Below, piece after piece: positions 61,900 through 64,000 of a stretch of 64,000 bases of DNA. A model generated the notes under the pieces. The model searched no databases and had not been told where the DNA came from. It saw only the letters and a list, made by a program, of their open reading frames with translations. How positions within the stretch are numbered: the first letter of the stretch is position 1; each line of letters starts with the position of its first letter. The stretch is from Lithospermum erythrorhizon (taxonomy: Eukaryota > Streptophyta > Magnoliopsida > Boraginales > Boraginaceae): contig JADFUC010000758.1 in the NCBI GenBank assembly GCA_019722365.1, forward strand, positions 62,001 through 126,000. The letters are read 5' to 3'. The translations under genes were made by a program, and so were the position numbers.

Positions 61900-63602
61900 A
61901 TGGAAGCACTATCAAAAACACCATCAATGCTTCATCTTGAATCCAACAACATGGAACTTAATAATCTCACAAACGAGATTTTCTCAATCCTAGAAAACAA
62001 GTTCCTATTTGGATTTGATGATCCAAAATTTTGTGCAACACAACAGCATGAATTCTTCACACTACCCCCTCTAGGAAAATATGTGAACAATAATGGAAAA
62101 GTGAGAATTCTCTCTATAGACTCTAGTGGCTCAACTGATGGAGTCCTAGCCGCTAAGTCTTTAGCTCATTTGGAAGCAACCCTCCGCCTGAAATCTCACA
62201 ACCCAAATGCCCATATCGTTGACTTTTTCGATATCGTCGCCGGCTCAGGCGTCGGAGGAGTCTTAGCAGCTATGCTATTTACAAAAGGAACAAATGGTAA
62301 CCCTTTATTCACGGCGGAGATGGCGTTGAAGTTCATCACCGAGAACAGCCGGAAAATGTCCACGTCATCGACGGGAGGGTTTTTCCGGCGACCCAACAAG
62401 GCGGCAAAGATGTTCAAGAAAATGTTCAAGGAGTTGACTTTGAAGGATACGATAAAAGGGGCTCTGATACCATGTTATGATAATTCTAAAGGAGTCCCAT
62501 TCGTTTTTTCCAGAGCAGACGCTCTAGAAATGGACGGTTGTGATTTCAAGATGAGTGATGTGTGTGGGGCCACAATAGGTGATCGTGCGGTGGAGATTAA
62601 ATCTGTTGATGGGAGGACGAAGATCATGGCCGTCGGTGGAGGGGTGGTTATGAGTAATCCAACGGCCGCAGCTATCACTCATGTTGTTAATAATAAACAC
62701 GAGTTTCCATTATGCAAAGGTGTGGAAGATTTGTTGGTGGTTTCTTTGGGCAACGGCGAGGCGAATGCCGCCACCGGGAACTTCCAGTGTTCGACGAAGT
62801 CTTTGGTTAAGATCGCCGGAATTGGAGCTGCCGACATGGTAGGTGTCTTTTACATGCCAAAAGTACTTTGTCCTAATGTTTTCATGCTACCTGATTTTTG
62901 AAGAATAAGTAATTTACATTTACCTCAATAAGAAATATGGAGTAATATGTAATGAGCATTTTAAATTGATGGGGTTATGATGGGAATACCAATACCTTTT
63001 AATTTTTTTCTTCAAAAAGAGGGTCCATTTTGTGAAAAAGGTGGAACATATAATAAAATCCAAAGGACCACTTGGATTTAAATTTGCAAGAAAAATTGGT
63101 CAACATAAAGTACCTAACTAATAATAAATGTAAATATTTAGATAATTGAATCTTGTCCTTTTTTTTGCAATTTCTTTTGGATTTGGCATCAACAAGTATT
63201 TGAAAAGTCATACGCTAATCATTTGTTTGCCTAATATTTCAGGTTGATCAAGCTATATCTATGGCATTTGGAAAGTCTAGTAATTGTGACAAGTATGTAA
63301 GAATCCAAGGAAATAATGAACTCATAAATGAAACTAATAAAGCAATAGCAGATGAAAAAAAAGACCTATTGAAGATTTCAGAGGGGATGTTGAAACAGAG
63401 GAATGTTGAGTCAATTTTATTCCAAGGCAAGAAGATATCTCAAAGCTCAAATATGGATAAATTGGTAACATTTGCTAGTGAATTAATCAATGAACAAGAA
63501 AGGCGAAAAAACAGCATCCTCCCACCGGTGGTGTTGAAACAGGCACCCTCGCCTCGGACGTCGTCGGCAACAACTTTGTCATCTCTCTCGTCGTCGTGTT
63601 AG
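61900..63602 (+). CDS. patatin-like protein, class III (pPLAIII)
   Basis: Plant patatin-related phospholipase A/acyl hydrolase, class III; members affect lipid content, cell elongation and wall properties. Two exons, 61900-62838 and 63243-63602, give 432 residues. The patatin domain starts near residue 68 (VRILSIDSSGSTDGVLAAKS). The usual glycine-rich oxyanion loop DGGG is DSSG here. The nucleophile-elbow motif GxSxG is replaced by GSGVG in FFDIVAGSGVGGVLAAML, and the dyad Asp motif DGG is GGG in AVGGGVVMSNPTAAAITHV. Loss of GxSxG is typical for class III. VEDLLVVSLGNG is the family block. The second exon is helical and charged and ends in a Ser/Thr-rich tail. By memory closest to PLP6-PLP9. 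No lesion is seen. Confidence 0.92.
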
Positions 63603-64000
63603 TTTTATGAATTGTGTTAGCTAATACTTGAGACGATGAATGAATAGAAGTGTCCAAGGTTGTTTAGCTCACAAAACCCATACATTTTCCTTTCTTTATT
63701 CAAATTGGCTTACAAATCAGAATATATATATGTTGATTAATTAAATAAAAAATAACTACAAAACACATTTTATATTTCAAAACTGATATAAAATGAGAAA
63801 ATCAAATACCATTTACATATATGACTAGGGTATTCTTAATTATATTATGCCTAACAATTCAAATTTAATAATTGTTCAATATTATATCATTTTCATCTAA
63901 TATTATTTTAATAATCACAATTAATATCATTTGACTATGCTTGTTAGTATTTCTTCTTACCATTAAAATATCTTTATTTACATGTTTTTTATATTTAAGC
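63603..64000. other. 3'UTR and AT-rich spacer
   Basis: The 3' end of the patatin-like transcript lies here; nothing else is recognised before the window ends. Confidence 0.5.

Overview
This window is plant nuclear DNA from a eudicot. The genes are split by many short AT-rich GT-AG introns and encode plant-specific families: an IQM calmodulin-binding protein, an APR-like thioredoxin protein, an LRR receptor-like protein, an arabinogalactan peptide and a class III patatin-like protein. Long AT-rich spacers carry Stowaway-like MITEs, tRNA-derived SINEs and decayed LTR retrotransposons. The species cannot be told from the sequence alone.

Layout. 1-1681 (-): 5' half of a UDP-glycosyltransferase. 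4045-5514 (-): cytosolic ribosomal protein uS7/RPS5 with a telo-box/site II promoter. 7288-10515 (-): IQM protein, 8 exons. 12835-15896 (+): HMCES-type SRAP protein, 8 exons, with a C-terminal PIP-box. 16-22.3 kb: gene-free, extremely AT-rich DNA with a long inverted repeat. 22300-25302 (+): alpha-tubulin gene lacking about 39 codons of its core, probably a pseudogene. 27786-29513 (+): APR-like protein. 30875-33235 (+): intronless LRR receptor-like protein. 33951-34178 (-): AG-peptide. 37054-39552 (+): plastid-type J-domain membrane protein. 40136-40294 (-): first exon of a small membrane protein. 41446-43855 (-): GAR1, the H/ACA snoRNP subunit, with a damaged first exon and two tandem candidate H/ACA snoRNAs in its last intron. 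44-52 kb: spacer with a trinucleotide block. 52.16-60.1 kb: a decayed Ty3/gypsy element, Tat-like, with a solo LTR nested in its integrase and an antisense ORF region downstream. 61900-63602 (+): class III patatin-like phospholipase.

The genes form no pathway; this is an ordinary plant gene neighbourhood. Two of them (RPS5 and GAR1) share telo-box plus site II promoter elements typical of ribosome-biogenesis genes. The most interesting signal is in GAR1: the gene for an H/ACA snoRNP protein appears to host a duplicated H/ACA snoRNA in its own intron. Exon borders were placed by hand from splice signals, reading frame and family knowledge; no alignment was run.
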